The notes beneath the pieces were generated by a model. That model had not been told where the DNA came from, did not search any database, and saw only the letters and a list, made by a program, of their open reading frames with translations. The position numbers and the translations under genes are program-made. From IMG/VR virus record IMGVR_UViG_3300017751_000030, positions 1 to 50,590 of that record: a stretch of DNA of 50,590 nucleotides; one strand, written 5' to 3'. Source of the stretch: a virus. Shown piece after piece: positions 50,073 through 50,590 of this stretch (position 1 is the first letter of the stretch; the number at the start of each line of letters is the position of its first letter).

Positions 50073-50169
50073 CCATGGGCCCCGAACCGCAGGGCCCGAA
50101 CCGCAAGCCGCAAGATCCGAAGATCACGAAACTTGAGGCTTGCATCTACTAACAAAAAAGGCTAATCTT

Positions 50170-50204
50170 TTTACTGTCAACAAATAACGGGAGTTTATCA
50201 AATG
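50170..50204 (+). promoter_or_regulatory. Repeated 5' control module, copy 2
   Basis: TTTACTGTCAA (50170-50180), then TAACGGGAGTTTATCAAATGACA. It matches the module at 49337 with one base deleted and about three changes, including the GGGAG ribosome binding site and the ATGACA start. It precedes the GP88-like gene. Confidence 0.65.
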
Positions 50205-50590
50205 ACAAAGAATCTAGGAACATTTAACGGATCGGCGATCCTATCCAATACCAGCAAAATGCCAGGCTATTCTATCAGTACGCCCGCGCAAGATTGTAAA
50301 ACAGGCGCAAAGCTCGCCAAGGTCAAGGGCTCGGTCTGCTCAAGCTGCTACGCGCTTAAAGGTACTTATAATTTTCCAAGCGTTAAGCTGGCAATGCAAA
50401 ACCGTCAAGCCTTCATGGCTTCGCCTAAGTGGGTCGACCTCATGGTCGCGACCATAAATCGGACTAAATCCCCCTGGTTTCGGTGGTTCGATTCTGGCGA
50501 CGTGCAAAGCGTCAAGCATGCACTCGGGATCTTAAAAGTTTGCAAGGCCACGCCAAGCAAAACTCATTGGATACCAACCAAAGAAAAAGC
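50202..50590 (+). CDS. GP88-family protein, truncated at window edge
   Basis: The first 129 residues of a GP88-type protein, named after mycobacteriophage gene product 88. It has a SKMPGYSISTPAQDCKTG start with C32, then VCSSCYALKGTYNFPSVKLA (C46-x2-C49-Y), the core PWFRWFDSGDVQS and the WIPTKE segment (123-128). These appear in order in family members, which are usually 200-300 residues. The cysteines suggest a bound metal or Fe-S cluster. The function of the family is not known to me. A GGGAG site lies 9 nt before the ATG. Confidence 0.85.
   Translation, partial: MTKNLGTFNGSAILSNTSKMPGYSISTPAQDCKTGAKLAKVKGSVCSSCYALKGTYNFPSVKLAMQNRQAFMASPKWVDLMVATINRTKSPWFRWFDSGDVQSVKHALGILKVCKATPSKTHWIPTKEK

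Noticed and set aside
50075-50152. 25-codon frame after the terminator (MGPEPQGPNRK...)
   Set aside because: No ribosome binding site, lies directly behind a strong terminator, and is made of repeats.
1-50590. CRISPR arrays, insertion sequences, integrase or attachment sites
   Set aside because: No regularly spaced repeats, transposase or recombinase motifs were seen on either strand.

Overview
The window looks like most of the genome of a tailed double-stranded DNA bacteriophage (Caudoviricetes), probably a lytic marine podovirus-like phage. It carries a large terminase, portal, scaffold-like protein, HK97-type major capsid protein, several small head-tail adaptors, a long tail/nozzle-type protein, collar-domain and glycine-rich fibre proteins, holins and an M15 endolysin. 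I see no tape-measure of usual length, no tail sheath or tube, no integrase, no repressor of recognised type and no T7-type RNA polymerase. Many gene families here (AEP primase, co-chaperonin, 2OG-Fe(II) oxygenases, DUF6065/DUF6321/DUF5872-like proteins) are ones I associate with uncultured marine phages. Host assignment is not possible from sequence alone.

Layout. 1-1427 (+): a run of small, overlapping early-type genes of unknown function, one of them a ribbon-helix-helix candidate. 1428-3762 (-): a membrane/coiled-coil protein, two predicted secreted proteins, a small acidic protein and a 56-residue ribbon-helix-helix protein. 3960-5402 (-): SNF2-type helicase. 5403-5586: a divergent intergenic region whose + strand RNA can fold like a glutamine-II (Downstream-peptide) riboswitch. 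5587-13177 (+): replication block with a conserved recombination/replication protein, an SSB-like protein, a strong terminator, an archaeo-eukaryotic-type primase, a UvrD-like helicase, a family A DNA polymerase (Leu at the '762' position) and a 2OG-Fe(II) oxygenase. 13161-48361 (-): one long late block. In transcription order it runs terminase, an 828-residue 'EEIQSD'-like protein, portal, holins and small proteins, a GroES-like co-chaperonin, scaffold, capsid (followed by a terminator), small basic proteins, adaptors, fibre and collar genes, nozzle, large internal-virion candidates, endolysin and a PD-(D/E)XK nuclease. 48607-50590 (+): a second run of small early-type genes behind repeated TGTCA-containing control regions, ending in a truncated GP88-family gene.

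How it fits together. The replication block supplies primase, polymerase, SSB and two translocating ATPases, so the phage probably replicates its own DNA while relying on host RNA polymerase (the promoters I can see are sigma70-like). The late block is very compact: most genes overlap by ATGA or TAATG, implying translational coupling. Several genes of 44-57 codons are easy to miss and are included here.

The most interesting items are the riboswitch-like leader at 5425-5533, with two mutually exclusive folds; a collagen-like glycine-rich fibre with Y-position prolines encoded about 2 kb from a prolyl-4-hydroxylase-like enzyme; a sigma70 promoter that would give the terminase a leaderless mRNA; and the TGTCA operator-like arrays at the right end. 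All family assignments come from reading motifs, not from database searches.
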